From assembly GCA_051453625.1 (NCBI GenBank), contig JBOZIK010000001.1, positions 203,761,295 through 203,825,294 of the forward strand: a stretch of DNA of 64,000 nt, read 5' to 3'. The translations under genes and the position numbers were made by a program. Each line of letters begins with the position of its first letter. Position 1 is the first letter of the stretch. Of the stretch, positions 48,200 through 60,049 are shown in pieces. The DNA is from Welwitschia mirabilis. Taxonomy: Eukaryota > Gnetophyta > Gnetopsida > Welwitschiales. The notes under the pieces are model-generated. The model had not been told where the DNA came from and did not search any database. It was given only the letters and a program-made list of their open reading frames with translations.

Positions 48200-49800
48200 T
48201 TTCTTTATCATGAAAAGAATTTTTCTTATTAATATTATCACTTAAAAGAGAAAGGAAATCATTATTTTCTAAGATTTCAATATCCTCTTTTTTTCATATT
48301 TCTTATCATTTTTAAAAGTTGAAGCCTTATCAGTAGAAGGTGTTATATCATTTTCACTTCTTATTATAACCTTACAATATTTTTTAACTTCATTAGGATT
48401 TTGGAAAGGGTTGTGTTTCAAGTAATTCTTATGGTATTTAATTTACAAGCATAGTTTATTAGAGATAATTTACTAGATTTTCAATGTTTGAGTTTGTATT
48501 CTCTTGAGATTTTCTTAGTTCATCAATGAAATTTCTAAGTAGATGATTTTGATTTTAAAAATTTGATGTACTTTCTTGATAATTTGAGATACTTAGTTAG
48601 AAGTTAGAGTTGTTCTATTGAAAGTTAGTATTCTCAAATATATTTCTAAAGGGTTAAAAATTTAGATTATTTATTTTAAAGTTCTTGAATTTGTTCTCAA
48701 ACGTTTGAAAGTTAGGTTGTCCATTCATCCTAGGTTGAAATTGATTTTGATTTTGGTTTTGATTTATAAAGTTTCAAGACTTTTAGTTGAAAGAACACAC
48801 TTCTTCATAAATTTTCTCTTTGTAAGTTAGTAATAAAAGACATTCTTCAGTCACATGATAGTTGTTTTCACACAAATCACAAGTTGGAATTATATTCTTT
48901 TCAATTACCACTTTTGCATCTAAAATCATTTGATTTTATGTGTAATGTTATTGTGAAATCCTTAATTACATTTCTTGATGTATTTTTTTTTTTTTTAGTT
49001 TCTCCTTTTCTTATTTCACTTTTTAAGATCTTTTATGACTTGGCCTATGGTATGATTTTCTTGAGATGTTCATTTAGGCTATGTTTGATTTATTTTCACT
49101 AGTTCTTCCAATAACCTTCATGCATTTTCTAAAGTAAGATTTATTAAATTATCACCACATAAAAAATCTACAAGGTGTTTAGTGTGGCTATTTAGTCCAC
49201 TATGGAAATAGTCGATTAACTATTCTTAAGTAAAAGTATCAATAGAATTAGAATGAATTGTAATAACAAATTATTCATAAGTAGTGGTGTAGTATTCATT
49301 AGGATATTCATGAAAATTTGTTACCTTTTTCTTTCTTTTTCTTATTGTCATTTTACTAATAAATCTTTTTATAAAGGCTTTTTGAAATTGGTTCCATGTT
49401 TTTAAGCTTTTATGTGGAATAGTTCTTACCTATAATTTTACTTTTCCTTTTAATGTGATGGGAAATATAACCATGTAAGTACAATCATTAATTTATTTTT
49501 TACTATTTTCTGAAGTAAGAACTAATTATTTAATGTACACTATATGTTTAAGGGAATCTTTATGATTTTCTCCATTAAAAATAGGATATATGTTTAGATT
49601 TCTTAACTTGATATTATCATTAGGAGGTAGGTCAAACGAATTTTGGATTTCACACTTTTTATTTGTAATTAGTTATTTAAGAGTGATGTAAGCATTTAGA
49701 TTAACGGGGACAGTAGAAATTCCGATCATGAGAGGGGGATTAGATGAAGCTACTTGTTTTTATTTTTACATAGAATTAGACATTGTAATAAAACTATTTG
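48200..49800 (-). pseudogene. Element D gag with worn zinc knuckle, decayed
   Basis: The minus frames start near 49730 (VPVNLNAYITLK), then NIYPIFNGENHKDSLKHI (about 49590-49530, the F-x-GxDP/N-xH gag opening), TYMVIFPITLKGKVKL (RLxLFPFSLxDKAKxW), IPHKSLKTWNQFQKAFIKRF (SITTWxxLxQKFLxxFFP), a basic segment, then YHVTEECLLLLTYKEKIYEE (near 48850, after a lost CxxC) and an Asn/Gln/Phe-rich stretch (NQNQNQFQPRMNGQPNFQTF, near 48750). LRNFIDELRKSQENTNSNIE follows (near 48510). These are standard Athila gag features in order. Multiple stops. Confidence 0.7.
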
Positions 49801-50029
49801 CTTTTAAACTTTCTTTATAAAAATTTTCTTTAGAAAATTTAGATTCGAAAATAATAAATGTAGAAAACTATTCTTACTCAATTTTGGAAATGTTTTGTGT
49901 ACTTAGAATGTACATACCTAGGTTTAGTTCATAGTTAATTAAACCTTCTTAGATGTTTTCTTCAATCAATAGTTGCTCTCTTTGATATTCCATCTTTTTA
50001 TTGGAGTTTACCATATCCCAGCATGATTA

Positions 50030-50438
50030 GTTATATTTTTGAAAACTTCATCTTTGTGATCATCTAGATGATGTACCTAGATGATAGAAGACACAAAAAA
50101 AATCAAAAATAAAAAAAATAGAAAAATAAAATCACAAAATAACACAGAATGTAAATTAACAGTTGTCCTTTGGATAATCTAGATGATGGAGGGGATGATA
50201 GGGGAAAAAAACTCTAATTATTATAAAAACAAAAATCCTAGTTTTACATGCTATTATTGTGTGTCTTTTAGATGACAAGGGAAACAATAAGGTGTTATTT
50301 TTAGAATGCAAATTGAAAAATGTAAAAATAAAATATTATGATTATACTATAAAGATATAATTCTACTGCAAGCAAATACGTGAACCAAAATCCAAACCAC
50401 TTATCTGGGTAATGACAATTCTTGAACTTTAAGTAGCC
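50030..50438 (-). other. Element D leader between PBS and gag
   Basis: It contains repeated palindromic words CATCTAGATGATG (50061-50075 and, as ATCTAGATGATGGAGGGG, near 50178) and A-rich runs. Similar CATC..GATG words occur at 38150-38175 on the 3' side. The 66-codon minus opening at 50501-50301 spans LTR end, PBS and leader and is not a gene. Confidence 0.45.
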
Positions 50439-50460
50439 TTCCCCAACAAGAGCATCAAGA
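50439..50460 (-). other. Primer-binding site of element D (Athila type)
   Basis: The minus strand reads TCTTGATGCTCTTGTTGGGG directly after the LTR end ..CACCACA. It closely follows the TTGGCGCCGTTGCCGGGG primer site typical of Athila elements, with mainly GC to AT changes. Confidence 0.65.
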
Positions 50461-50463
50461 TGT

Positions 50464-51772
50464 TGTGGTGCATATTTATGTAACATGACATTCTTAGTCA
50501 AATCTTATCAATAACAAATATATGCATAAACATAATATACTAATGTAAATAGGAGTGGATCCAAATGTCATAATTTGGTCAAAGATATAGGTGAGAATAA
50601 AGAGAATTTATTCCAAATGAAATATCTATGCACTTTATAAGTAGAACAAAGTAATAATGCAAAGTAAATAATGCAAAAAAGACACATAATCCAAATAAGA
50701 TACAAGACTAATCTAAATACAACATTTATTCAATTACTAAATCAACCTATCATGAAGATCATTGTGTATAATCTATATCAGTTAAGAAAATAATCACTCA
50801 TTAATACCAAATTAAGCTATTAAGTGCATTAAATATAATATAAAATAATATAAATTAGTTTAAGAAATGAAATGCTATGCACCTAAACTATTAGTGTCAA
50901 CCTTAATAAAGGTTGCACTTATGATCTATATCACAGATGAAGATGTAACTTAATTATAAGCAACATAAACCATAAGGGAGATGTACATAACAAAATATAT
51001 AAAACTAAAAATAGAGTTTTAATTATATTTAAACCAACATTCATATTACAAAGCAATAACACCTCAATGAAGGATACACAATTCAATGCTAAGAAATATG
51101 TCTCTTTGTAATTACAAGAATGAATATCTTGTCCTTGAATCTCCTATCATGAGAATTTTTGATGTCAAAAAAGATAAAGTCAAAGTAAAGGACAAAAGAG
51201 GTATTTATTACAAATGAAGACTTTAAAAATAGCAAATGCTAATAAATGCAGTAAAACCATAATGATTATTCAAGAAGGTGAATAAAACATGGTAAAATTT
51301 TGGTAAAGTTTAGTAAATAGTTATATTTAGTTGTTCTGTTGGTCATCTAGACATCACAGGAGATGATGGTACATCATACAGGATTCACATCAGCTGCCAA
51401 ATAAGTCTAGTAAGTGTCTTCGTCAACATAAGTTCTTTTATCATTCATACTATTATTTAGATGATAAGGTGGACAATGGGCTTTGTAAAGATGTTTCTTG
51501 TATCATATTAGCCTCTTTAACTATAGGATTTTTACTCTAGATAAAAAGTATTGCAATTTTCTTTTAAATGCTATCAAATGTAATGAAGATTACATATTTT
51601 CATGATATTTTCCTTACTCTCCATTATTGTTGAAACTCAACATAAATCTATCTAATGTTTTGCAAAACTATTCAAAATACCCTATCAATTACATATAATT
51701 ACAACATAGTTATTTATTATATATATTTAAAAAATCAGGCAATGTCCTATTATAAGTACACTAAGATATATA
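50464..51772 (-). repeat. Element D LTR, right copy (5' LTR in element orientation)
   Basis: Partner of 36709-38258; the inner end TGTGGTGCATATTTATG matches TGTAATGCATATTTATG. The outer end was placed at 51772 because TTTTC follows, matching the other side. About 240 bp present at the outer end of the partner are missing or unrecognisable here. Confidence 0.65.
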
Positions 51773-51777
51773 TTTTC

Positions 51778-54700
51778 TAAAGAGGACATTTGATAGTGTA
51801 ATAAGGTACTTGTAAGAACTTCACCAAAGAATTAGTTGGCCATGATCTAGGTATTTAAAACACAAAAAGATTAAAAAAAGGGAAAAAAAAACTTATAGGT
51901 CCCTTTTTTTTTGGTAGTAGTTACTCTTTTCTAATTGTAAGTATTTTTTGATATTAATAGATACCTTAACTTAAAACTATAAAAGGATAAGTTATGCTCT
52001 AGGTATTATCTGAGGCATAGCTAGTCATTCATATTTCCTTAAAGTCAACTATGATATATAAATTTTGTATGTGTGTATATATATAACTATATTGCTACAC
52101 TTATTTTTAAGAATTTAAAGTATTTAAGAAGTGCTTTCTTCATATTTCTTATGTGACAATAAGTTTTATGGTGAAAAAATATTAAATAATAAGTTTTATT
52201 AAATAAAAATAGAAATGAGCACTAAAGTGAAAACCACTAATCATAATGAATATTTATTTTCACTGGATAGCAAGTTTAGAAATCTATAGCCTAATTAATA
52301 AACTTTATCCTATAGAAAAAAGAGTAGATAGTAATAAAATGGTAATTAATTAAACTGGCCTTTAAACTTATTATTCCTCCTTAACCTCTTCTGGTTAGAA
52401 GATTTAGTGGAAGACAATAGATGCAGTTAGTTTAAATATTTTGATAGAATTATTATTTTTAAATTTCAAGAATCCCACAAACATCAATAAACACATCTCT
52501 TTAGTTGATCTTGATTAACATAGAAGACGAAGACACTTAGAGATATATTACTATCATTTATTTATCGAACTCTTCATTCTAATTCTTGAATTTAATTAAT
52601 AAATCATCTTAGATATGATTCATACCTACTTAATTCATTAGTTAAGGTAGACCTTAGCTTAGAAGCTTAGATTCTAAGATACTCAATTGTTAAGTAATGA
52701 ACTATAGGATCAAAATAATGTGGAATTTCTACATGAATGAACTAGTTGAGTTCATTTTCAAAAAGGATATCATCTAAGGTAGACAAAACATTAGCAACAA
52801 TCTTGTAGAAAGAAAATTATAGAGAATACATGGTCTTGACTATCACTTGACGTGACATCTCTTCAATACTAGTGATGTTTATTTTAATTTAAAATATTAC
52901 TAGGTTAAATAAGCATTTTCAACCTTATTCATTATAGGTGAAGTAACTAGAGTAGGAGTTAAAGAAGAAGCAAGAAAATCCCAGGAGTTGAAAGTCATGG
53001 AAGTTAATAGACACGATGTTCTTATGTGAGTTTATAAGATGAGAGTAAGTTTTTTTAAGGATATTTTTAATGAGATATAGTAAAATAAAAAAGGAAAAAC
53101 ATGATTAAGTAGTTAAAGACTTAGTATAAAACGAGATCAAATTTGAAATGAGTTTGCTTAGAGAAAGATTTAATTTTATCTAGAAACTCTAAATCAATCC
53201 TTGCTTCTCCTAAATGAATCTTAAATATTTAACATATCTTAATCAACATTAAATATAACCAAGCTATTTTTTAAGGAATCCTTTCATAGTACTTGTCAAA
53301 AACCTTTTTGATGAATAGAACTAAATAAGAATTATCTATCTTTTAAAGACCCCTTTAAAGATGATAATTAAAAAAAAATGCTTTCCATGAAAGAGTTCTT
53401 AAATGAAAAACATTTTCTCCTTTAAAAACCTCTTCAAAGATAATATTTAAAGTAAAGATAATTTTTTCACTAAATACTTCTTAGATAAGAAATCTTTTTT
53501 CCTTTGAAGATTCCTTTAAGAGAATAACATCATAAAACAAGTGTCTGTTGCATACCCAAAACATAAAGCATCTTCTTGATAGGAACTATGTTAGAAAGTA
53601 GTACATGCCTTCCATTGAAGATCCTTCGATAGATGTCTCATCTCCTTTGACTTTATCTTTTTAAAATTTAGTCACCTTTTTTGTTTTTATTATTTCACCT
53701 TATCTTTAACAAAAAGCTTGAAGACCCTATTAAAGTAGTGTACATGCTATTTAAAGATCTACTTTAAAGATAACTTGATGCAAATGTGAAGAAATGAATA
53801 TTTTAATTCTTCCATGAACCTTCTTTTCTACTTATGGCACAAGTTTTTCTTAAATCCCCTTTGACTCTTTCAAAGATCCTTTGAAAGAAACTCAAAGAAC
53901 CCCATTTAATTCTAATAAATAGATAATTTTGAAGGGCTTAAAGACTTTCTTCAATAGATAATAGTTACTTTAAGATCCCCTTAAAATGTTCTCACTATAG
54001 AGGAAGGTAAGAATCATATTTATGTAATCAAGTATCTAAAGACCCTCCAATTTAAGTGAAGATCCCTTTGATAATTTACCATCTAATCTTAAAGGGACAC
54101 ATGAATAAAGGATAATAAAAAGTTATAATAGAAGGGCTTGAAAGATAATATTTTCTTCCAAATGCTATGACATTTCTAGTCATTAAGAAATACTTATCAT
54201 GTTTTTAATTACTCTTGTCAATTATTTTTATCTTCTTGCTATCATGCAAGTCATTTCTTTTCCATGTATATTCTTATATTCCTTTATTTTAGATGCATGA
54301 ATATTATGAATAGGAAAAAGCTTGGAATTCTATTGAATTTCTTACATAAGTACCTCATATTAGAAAGTGTTAGACTCTAAAGTTAACCCCAGATTATTCA
54401 TTATTTCTAAAGATATTAAAATAATTTCTACTACAAATTTAACAAAATTATTTGAAGATTTGAGTTTCACCAGATTGAAAACCAAAATCATTAAATTAAA
54501 ATGGTGGAATTGATTAATATTTTTTGATAATTATATTGATTAATAATTTTATGAGTTTTATAAAAATCTATCAACATCTAAAGATCATATTACTTTGTAT
54601 TCATAAGTTAATAACATCAATTAATAAATAACTTTAGAAGATATCAAAATATTTTTCGATTATCTTCTATGTGAAGAACTCTTTTAGAAGCAAATAGAAA

Positions 54701-55930
54701 AGATGTTACTTGACTCTACTATGTTTATAAGTATTACAAATAAAGAGGTGCATGTGGATGTTAATAAAGTAAAAGACCTAGAAGTTCTTGTTATTATCAG
54801 AATCATGTCTTTTAATCCAGCCTTTATTAGTAATAAATAGAAAGGTATGAGTATTTCAGCGATTTATCTAATAGATGTCATTTAAGATTACAAGTAAGAA
54901 AATTGATATTTTTGAGACTATATTTTAGTATATATGTAAATGACATTCTATAATGATAAATGTCACCAAATCAATGAAAATGGAATCAGGATTTACTTCA
55001 TTAATTAAAAGGATTATAATCTGAAAAAAAATCCTTTGATTCATTTCTAGAAATATAAAGAGTATATAATCATTGATTCTAGCCCTTTTAAGGGTGAAAA
55101 TGCTAGTTCCACTAGACATCTCTATACATGATTTTCCTTATTTTAGTTAATAGACTCCTCCTTCACAGCCCTGAGATGAAATCTAAAGAACTGATAAATT
55201 TTTGCAACCTATAATAAATTCTATCCCAACCTATTGAAATCATATTTATAAAATTATTGAAGAAGAATAAAATTATTTCTTTATGCCTAGCTATAAATTT
55301 TATAACTATAGAATTACCAAGAACTTAATAACTTCAAGAAGAAAATCTAACTCTAAATAAAAGGATTTAAGTTCTAAAATTTAAAAATAACTTTTATAAA
55401 CTTACTTTCTCAAAATCAAAAGTAAACAAATTAAGATTAGAGAAATCCCAATGAAAAGATAAATTAAGTAATCAACTAAAAACCTCCTCTATTTACCTCT
55501 CTTTCTTAGACACTCAAGGTAGAATTATAAAACTGGAAAATGAATTACAAGAGGAGAGAGTTGTAGTTACCTTCCTCTGAGAAGAAAGAGATCTTAATAG
55601 TCTTGTTAAAAATTTTGACACTATCACATAATTATAATGCATATGTTGGAAAACAATAAGATTTATTACTTTCATGCACAACAATGCATCTTTATCATTT
55701 AATGTTAAATATTGTCAAAAGATTTATATGGGTGTGCAAAGCACACATGAGAAATATATAAAAATCCAAGAAGAAAAAAGAAAATACAAATAAAATTGGA
55801 TAGAGAAACTAAATTAGAATCAGAATAAATTAAAAATAGAAATATAAAAAAAAGAATTAACTCTTCCAAAACAAGTTGAAATCCTAACAATTTCAAGATA
55901 TAACTTTTAGGATTTTCCATCAATTAATTA
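51778..55930 (+). other. Element A downstream region (integrase to 3' LTR), non-coding with inverted motifs
   Basis: After element D the sequence belongs to element A by position. No domain is recognised. 53330-54080 holds many copies of AAAGATCC(C/T)TTTAAAG-like words, listed separately. The minus openings at 54925-55119 and 55705-55923 are AT-rich and lack family features. The region is long for a Ty3/gypsy 3' untranslated part, so an accessory gene or a further unrecognised insertion is possible. Confidence 0.45.
53330..54080. repeat. Cluster of short inverted AAAGATC..CTTTAAA motifs
   Basis: At least ten variants of TTTAAAG-AYCC-CTTTAAAG are scattered over 750 bp. Two are clean inverted repeats: TTTAAAG/CTTTAAA (53750-53768) and TTTCAAAG/CTTTGAAA (53868-53886). 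Others include TTTTAAAGACCCCTTTAAAG (53341), GAAGATCCTTCG (53618), and AAGATCCCC and AAGATCCCTTT near 53970-54070. Spacing is irregular, so this is not a simple tandem array. Confidence 0.5.
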
Positions 55931-55937
55931 ATGAAAT

Positions 55938-56860
55938 AAATGAGGAAATTTTAAATATTTTGAAAAAGTTTTAGTAGGCACTTGAGTATCCTAAGATTAA
56001 TCTGGATACTATAGGAATTAGCTAGAAATTTTTTAAGTTAATGAAAGAATTTTTTATTCCTAAAAGCTAGGCTAATCTTATTATAAAACTACAAAAAGAA
56101 AATAATAAACTTCTTTATAAAAATAAACTATTATAAATAAGATTAGAGAAGTATGTAAAATTTAGTAATGATGAGATACAAATACCCTAAAATGTAATTT
56201 TTTACCCATAAAAACTATATGATTAGTTTGATAATTATGAATGTTATTAATAATATAGTTTAAAGGACTAAAGCAGATTGGAAAAAGAGTATTGTAATTA
56301 TGGATCAAGCTTTAGATAAAATTAAAAATTTTTCAACAAAAGTAAGAAATAATAGGATCTCCTTTTCTAAAGTATAAAATAAGTTAGTTACCACTTTTAA
56401 AAACTTAAAGAAAGATCAGCTTATTTACAGTCATTGAGAAAGATTTGAATAAGTTGAAAGATTAAAAGAATTAATTATTATAATACATAAGAATGCTTTA
56501 AGGAACTTCCATTGATATCTTTTCTAAGAAAAGTTAGAGGAACAAATTTTTTAGTGGTCTATGGAAGTTCTTTCGATTTTAGAATCTAATAAATCAATCT
56601 AGGCTAAATCTCTTAAGAATGAAAATAGTTAAATAAAGTAGAAAGATTTAAACAATATAAAGGTAACATAGGTGAATATGACTAGATTTGATCAAGATAC
56701 TATAGATTTAAAAAATTCTTTACTTCTCAAAGAGAAAATGAAAGTAATAAAAAAATTAAAGAAGTAAAGAGATCCAAATCAGATGAGAAATTAGCTTCAT
56801 TAAAGAAATGTTTTAAAAAGGAAAAACCTTAAAATAATTACTTATGTCTCCAATAAAATG
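55938..56860 (+). pseudogene. Unidentified + strand ORF just before the 3' LTR of element A
   Basis: One + frame runs about 90 codons (55938-56210) with stops only of the TAG/TAA type. It shows ALEYPKINLDTIGIS, KFFKLMKEFFIPKS, ANLIIKLQKENNKLLYKNKL, IRLEKYVKFSNDEIQIP and NVIFYP. Similar Lys/Leu-rich coiled-coil-like pieces continue in shifted frames to about 56860. It is helical and basic, with heptad-like leucines. Position between pol and polypurine tract suggests an accessory protein of element A. It matches no family I can name. A second, gag-like source is possible. Confidence 0.4.
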
Positions 56861-56889
56861 TTTATTATGTGAAAATTAATAAATAGCTA

Positions 56890-56902
56890 AGCATGAGGGA
56901 AC
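56890..56902 (+). other. Polypurine tract of element A
   Basis: AGCATGAGGGAAC directly precedes the TGATGAG start of the 3' LTR. Moderately purine-rich and in the correct position. Confidence 0.55.
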
Positions 56903-57561
56903 TGATGAGTTGTTAGTTCTTAGATTATTTAATCTTAATGTTATATAAAATGTTATGATGTTTAATTTACTTATGCAGGTTAAATAAACAATTTATCAAT
57001 TAATTGTATAGAAATGATAGTAGAAATAATAAGGAAAGTAACTAATGAAAGTTGAAATTATTCACACTATAAAAGATGGTATGACATCTAAAGAAGTAGA
57101 GTTTGTTATTAAATAGCATCTTGTATAAAGAAAGAAGAAAAGGAAAAATAGAGAAATCTTTTTAGTTTTCAAAAATAAACTATTAAAGAGTGCTTTAAAG
57201 TAGGAAGAAGATCTAGAGAGAATAGCTAAAAAGAATAGTTCTATCTGCATGTACCCGAAAGGGTAGTAATACTTTTATTACATTAATTAAAATATCAATA
57301 TTATATGGTTGTTATGAAGATCTAGAGAGAATAGTGTTTTTATGAATTGAAGGGATTTACTTTTTAAAAATCTTAGAATAGAATTAAAAATTTTTTAATT
57401 GCTTTAAGTCTATATGTTAGTTATAACTTGTTATTTTTAGTTTTTAGTCTAAATTTTTTTAATATTTTCTTTCTTTTAAGTTTTGCTATACATAATGAAT
57501 AAAATTTTTTTAATATTTTCTTTCTTTTAAGTTTTGCGATACATAATGAATAAACTTGTCA
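56903..57561 (+). repeat. 3' LTR of element A
   Basis: Partner of 12425-13273; starts TGATGAGTTGTTAG and ends AAACTTGTCA. A 51-bp segment near its end is tandemly duplicated (57452-57502 and 57503-57553, containing AATATTTTCTTTCTTTTAAG and ATACATAATGAATAAA). The duplication is absent from the 5' LTR and so arose after insertion. Confidence 0.8.
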
Positions 57562-57566
57562 ATAAG
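57562..57566. repeat. Right target-site duplication of element A (ATAAG)
   Basis: Identical to 12420-12424 at the left end of the nest. Confidence 0.75.
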
Positions 57567-58740
57567 ATTCTACCTTAATTATCTTAATAAAATTAAATAA
57601 TTTATTTTAAATAATACCTTGAACCAATTATAATAAAATTTAATCATGATTCCTAATATACATGCCCTAAAATATCTTATCATTTTCTGATTACATTAGC
57701 TCATAGGGTCCATTACTAATACAAAAGAGTGGTTTCCTTAAAGAAAAAGATTGCTCCAAAGTTACATTAAATTTTTTTATGCTTTTATACTATATACATA
57801 TATCTTACACTATTATCTAGATGAATTATGGATAATTAATCATTAGGTCTTTAAATATTAAATATTTAGAAATACATATATTAAATACAAGTCATGGTCT
57901 AAGTAGAACATGAATGAGGTGATATGAGAATTATTCAACTATCTTAATTCATTTTCATATATATACTAATATTTTATGTATTTTTTATTATTTAATCATT
58001 TCTTATGTCAAACTATTAATTTTAACAAGTTCAATTATTTTTAAACTACTACAACTAATGTAACATGTGTTAAAAAGCTAGCTTTCATAAGTGTTTTCCA
58101 ATAGAAACATATTAACATATATGTTTCCCATAATAAATTTTTTATAATATGAAGGTATTCAATATTAGAATCAAGAAATATACTTCTTATAAAAAGATTA
58201 ATATAGACATATTCAACCATATAGTTTTACATAATTTCAAGAAATTAATTTTCATGGTTTTGTTGGAAGACTTTTTTAAGAATTGGAATCATAACCACAA
58301 AGTCATAGGAACAATAATCTATTATTAGAATGTATCAAAGGAGATAATTATTATTGTTTTTGAAGTTTCTTCATCTATATGAATAATCACATTAGAGTCT
58401 ATTATAGAAATTTTGATATACATAACATAAAGTAAGGAAGAGTTGAGATGTTAGCTTAACAGCTCCTTCAGCCTTACCAATCCCTAATTACACAAGTAGT
58501 AGGGATATTTAAAGGATTAACATATTATAAGATTAAACTAGTTGAATTATATAGCTATCAAAACTTTAGATTTTAACCATAATAAATCTAACACTTTACA
58601 TTGTTAAAATATGTTTCTTACATGACAAAAATTTTAAATTTATTTTGGTTATTTTATTTTTTGTTTTATAACCATTCTTAGTTTAAGGAATAATTTCCAA
58701 GTCATGGTCCATGGGAATAGGTTTATGGAAATATTTAAAG
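57567..58740. other. AT-rich flank of the nest, no gene recognised
   Basis: No ORF above background and no domain motif on either strand. Possibly the 3' part of element E, whose pol lies just to the right on the minus strand. Confidence 0.4.
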
Positions 58741-59249
58741 TTTTTATCATTAAATGTTAATGAACAATTATCTTTAAAGGCTTATAACCTTGACAACATA
58801 TAAAGAAATATTTTTAAAGCTAGAAATAGGGTAGTCCACTTAGAAATAATTTTTTTAGAAAACCTTTGCATTATTAAATTAGATAGGAAAAGTAAATTCA
58901 TTTAATTTAAATATTTTCCTAATGATATGTTTATCATGATAAGGTTTCATTCTGAATTTTTGGATTTAAATATAAAATCCATGTATAATTTTTTATAGTT
59001 ACTTGAGATAAATATTCCTAAATTCTAAAGATTCATTAAGATTTTATTAATCTATTTAATATCCCATAAAACTTTATGTTTAATTTCTAAACAAAGGTAA
59101 AAATACTTTCCAAGAAAAAAACCTTATAGGATGACATTTCAATTAAGGTTTCTAAGAAAGGTTTAGTAGGAATAGAAAGCATCACTTGGGTGAAGGTACT
59201 AATATTTTGTATTATAATTTACTATTTTCTACAATGTTATTTTCCACTA

Positions 59250-59565
59250 TCAATTTATGGCATCTAATTGACCATTAGTTTATGAATGATAAGGAGATAT
59301 AAATTTTTGAATCATTCCACATTTTCTCATGAGATTATTCATTATTACATAGCAAAATAAAGGCCCTTCATCACTAATGATAGATTTAGTATGGTAAAAT
59401 CAACATTAAGTATGTCTTTTAATAATTTAAAAACCATTATAGCATCATCTATTCTAGTTGTAATAGCCTCACATCACTTAGTGACAAATTCTATATAAAC
59501 CAATGTATATGAATCCTTGAAGATTATGGAACTAGCTCAATGAAATCTATAAAATGGTTTAATTC
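59250..59565 (-). pseudogene. Element E integrase core, decayed
   Basis: IDFIELVP (59563-59540, GIDFxGPxP block), then after a 1-base frame change KDSYTLVYIEFVTK-stop-CEA (the YILVxVDYVSKWVEA block, with Trp at the stop). ITTRIDDAIMVFKLLKDIL and LNLSLVMKGLYF (RAIISDxGxHF position) follow. The first catalytic Asp is kept (IDF) and the second is not. Confidence 0.65.
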
Positions 59566-60049
59566 CAATAATATAGGGGGAAAACAAGGCCTTATATATC
59601 TTTTTCTAGTTCTAGATAAACATTATCATTCACTATAGAACATATAATATTTATAGGAATTATTGAAAGGATTTGGCTAATAAAATCCAAATTAAACAAT
59701 TTTACAAGAAGTCGCTTTAGTAAAAAGATCACCTCCATAAGCTCTATTATTTGTGAATTTTAAGACACTAAAGATTTAAAATTGTGAAATGCACTTATTA
59801 ATTATTTAATAAGAGTAGTATTTAAAGAACTAAGGATCATTCTAAAAGTACTTATTTACTTCATGAAAAAATTTATTTTCATATTATATATGCTAATGGT
59901 TAGAAAGTTTATGTATAACAAGGTTACTAGCAATAAAAAATACCAACATTTTTTTATAGAAAGCTATAACATGATCATTAAGAGAAAATAATTTATAATT
60001 ATTAAATGGAAAGAGAAAGATAAGCATAAGATAAGTGATCAATAACTAC

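Larger units (their letters stand above)
36709..51772 (-). mobile_element. Element D: Athila-like Ty3/gypsy retrotransposon
   Basis: Related LTRs (36709-38258 and 50464-51772) enclose a minus-strand interior with an Athila-type PBS, gag, protease, RT, RNase H, integrase, an extra ORF region and a strong polypurine tract. TTTTC occurs directly outside both ends (36704-36708 and 51773-51777), a plausible target duplication. The pol region occurs twice in tandem, separated by a 100-N gap. Element D lies downstream of integrase within element A. It is less decayed than A in places; the protease active-site motif is intact. Confidence 0.72.
12425..57561 (+). mobile_element. Element A: Tat-like Ty3/gypsy LTR retrotransposon, host of four nested insertions
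   Basis: The two LTRs (12425-13273 and 56903-57561) align over their length and are flanked outside by the same 5-bp sequence ATAAG (12420-12424 and 57562-57566), the expected target-site duplication. The internal + strand order is PBS, gag, protease, RT, RNase H, integrase, downstream region, polypurine tract. Integrase following RT identifies Ty3/gypsy. The RT/RNase H wording, the absence of a visible chromodomain and the GCTAGAAGGAGG-type PBS suggest the Tat lineage. Four insertions raise its span to about 45 kb; without them it would be about 12.5 kb. All coding parts are broken by stops and frameshifts. Confidence 0.82.

Noticed and set aside
50301-50501. 66-codon minus ORF
   Set aside because: Spans LTR end, PBS and leader of element D; explained by those features.
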